The position numbers and the translations under genes were made by a program. Below the pieces are notes generated by a model, which saw nothing but the letters and a program-made list of their open reading frames with translations, was not told the DNA's origin and searched no databases. Shown piece by piece: positions 21,079 to 22,410 of a stretch of DNA of 22,410 bases (position 1 is its first letter; every line of letters starts with the position of its first letter). Source of the DNA: a virus; the IMG/VR virus record IMGVR_UViG_3300028920_000286, positions 1 to 22,410 of that record. The stretch is one strand, 5' to 3'.

Positions 21079-22405
21079 CAGGCTCCTCGCTCACTTGGTT
21101 TGCAGGGCTTTCCGCTCGCGTCTCCAGTCGGTTCTTCCAGCTCGCGCTCATCTCTTGCTCTTGCTGCTCACGCGCTGCTTTTGCCTCTGCGAGGATCTCC
21201 CGCACGTCCCACTCGCTCGGGAGGACACCTGCGTGTTGGCAAATCTGGAGCAACCGATCATCAGTCATCAATCCAGCGTCTTTCAGCGAGAAGGCGAGCT
21301 TGGCGTTCTCTCGCTTGTCCTCCGGTTCTTCGAGGCCAAGATCCGGGTACACCGGAACGAACACTTGTTGCTTCATGTACTCCTGCGGACTGAGCTTCCC
21401 ATCCAGCACGGCGAGCATTCCGAACAGCTCTCCGAACTTCTCCGTCAGCAGGTCCACTCGCTTCTCCACGTACTGAATCCCGTCACGGGTCAGCACAAGC
21501 AAGGCTTTTCCAGACGGCGTATTCCCAGCAGCTCGGATCTCTTCGTCGCTGAGTTGGCTGACTCGCCCCGCTTGGAACAGCTTGCGAAGATGTCGCGCCA
21601 GCTCCTCTTCGAGCGTGGCCGCTTCCGTGTGCAGAGGGACGGCGTTCATCATGTCGTCCTTCTCGCACGAGAAATACCGCCCAGGAGCAAACTCGAACTC
21701 GCTCACACTGCCGTACAGCATCGGCATCGTTGCCAGTCGGTTCGTAATCCGGATGTCCGTGAGCACTGCGTTCACGAGCAGTTGCGGCTCCATCAACTCG
21801 TCGATGATCGACATCGCAAGCGGGAACTCATCCAGCTTCTTGCAGGGAATGTGAATAACAGGCAGGAACGGAAGCCCGTGCATTTCTACTCGGGCCACTT
21901 CGTTATCGACCTTGAGCATGTACTTCTCTCGGTCGATCCGGTACTCCATCTTCACTCGCTGCCGCTCGCCGTTCTCGTCGATGTAATGATCCGTCCACTT
22001 GAACACCCACGCATAGATCTGGCTCACGTCTTGGGAGTCGTAGAGCACGTCTACGTCTTGCGTGTTCATTCGCGAGACGCGGAGTTGGCCGTTCTCACGG
22101 CTTGGGATCAGAAACAGGTTGCCGGTCTTCTCGGTGTACCTGTTCCACTCTTCCTGAAAGCTCCAGAACGTCCCCATTCCATTGGACGAGAACAACCGTT
22201 GCCCGAGCAGTGGCATCAGCCAATCGCTGACGAGCTTCTTGCGGTTGCCTGCCACGTCGATCTGAAAGCGTGTCGGGACCGCTTCGGCTCGCTTGTCCAC
22301 GATCGGTCGAACTTCGTTATGGAACACAAAGAACCGCTTCTGCTGCTTCGTGTTCCCCGGCAGGAAGCGGGCCTTGTGCTCGTCCCACATGTTCGTGAGG
22401 CCCAT
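21050..22405 (-). CDS. Portal protein, possibly N-terminally incomplete
   Basis: ORF of 451 aa visible from ATG 22405 near the window edge; the frame is open upstream, so a longer N-terminus is possible. The pattern fits SPP1 gp6/HK97-type portals: a helical clip start (WDEHKARFLPGNTKQQKRFF), a hydrophobic TGNLFLIPSRENG, a beta segment ending LPVIHIPCKKLDEF, a long central helix region, SGKALLVL (298-305), and a C-terminal FVPVYPDLGLEEPEDKRENA followed by KLAFSLKDAGLMT. The last 40 residues are acidic and disordered. Portals form the dodecameric channel for DNA packaging at one capsid vertex. A terminase gene is expected just outside the window to the right. Confidence 0.85.
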   Translation of the reverse strand: MGLTNMWDEHKARFLPGNTKQQKRFFVFHNEVRPIVDKRAEAVPTRFQIDVAGNRKKLVSDWLMPLLGQRLFSSNGMGTFWSFQEEWNRYTEKTGNLFLIPSRENGQLRVSRMNTQDVDVLYDSQDVSQIYAWVFKWTDHYIDENGERQRVKMEYRIDREKYMLKVDNEVARVEMHGLPFLPVIHIPCKKLDEFPLAMSIIDELMEPQLLVNAVLTDIRITNRLATMPMLYGSVSEFEFAPGRYFSCEKDDMMNAVPLHTEAATLEEELARHLRKLFQAGRVSQLSDEEIRAAGNTPSGKALLVLTRDGIQYVEKRVDLLTEKFGELFGMLAVLDGKLSPQEYMKQQVFVPVYPDLGLEEPEDKRENAKLAFSLKDAGLMTDDRLLQICQHAGVLPSEWDVREILAEAKAAREQQEQEMSASWKNRLETRAESPANQVSEEPDELGESDES

Positions 22406-22410
22406 CTCTC

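Noticed and set aside
1-22410. tRNA genes or CRISPR arrays
   Set aside because: No cloverleaf-like segment or regularly spaced direct repeats were seen; the DNA repeats in 15033-16778 are coding.

Overview
The window is a nearly gap-free stretch of the late structural region of a tailed bacteriophage or prophage with a contractile tail (myovirus type). All supported genes lie on the minus strand, so transcription runs from the right end to the left end. GC content looks moderate to high, genes overlap by ATGA/GTGA/TGATG junctions, and most starts have clear Shine-Dalgarno (SD) sequences. No tRNA, rRNA, CRISPR array, integrase or transposase was seen, and the host cannot be named from the sequence.

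In transcription order, the head module begins with a portal protein (22405-21050), a 131-aa unknown, a Mu F/SPP1 gp7-like head morphogenesis protein (20686-19577), four very small genes including one that resembles the DUF5320 micro-protein family, and an HNH endonuclease (18840-18352). A 456-nt gene-poor interval with a strong terminator-like hairpin follows. Then come a 131-aa unknown, a scaffold, a large repeat-containing decoration-like protein, a lambda E-like major capsid protein (15010-13904) and four adaptor/neck/terminator genes.

The tail module (12032-5257) holds a DUF3383-type sheath, a DUF3277-type tube, a tail assembly chaperone with a second short ORF reachable by a +1/-2 frameshift, the tape measure, a Dit-like protein, a baseplate plug, a hub and an OB-fold spike. 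The baseplate wedge module (5214-1678) has an acidic helical protein, a gp25-like wedge, gpJ with an inserted beta-rich domain, and a gpI-like protein. The left end (1556-1) carries three beta-rich proteins that are probably fibres or adhesins, the last cut by the window edge. Small contractile phages of the Pam3/XM1 type are the nearest arrangement I can recall.

The most striking unexplained signal is a perfect palindrome, TCCACACGTGTGGA, found four times and only at the junctions between these modules: before the capsid block, before the sheath, before the wedge block and before the fibre block. A degenerate copy forms the tip of the terminator hairpin after the HNH gene. Other points of interest are an in-frame stop separating the spike from the acidic protein, a domain insertion in gpJ, the repeat-expanded decoration protein, and a strong local excess of GATC.
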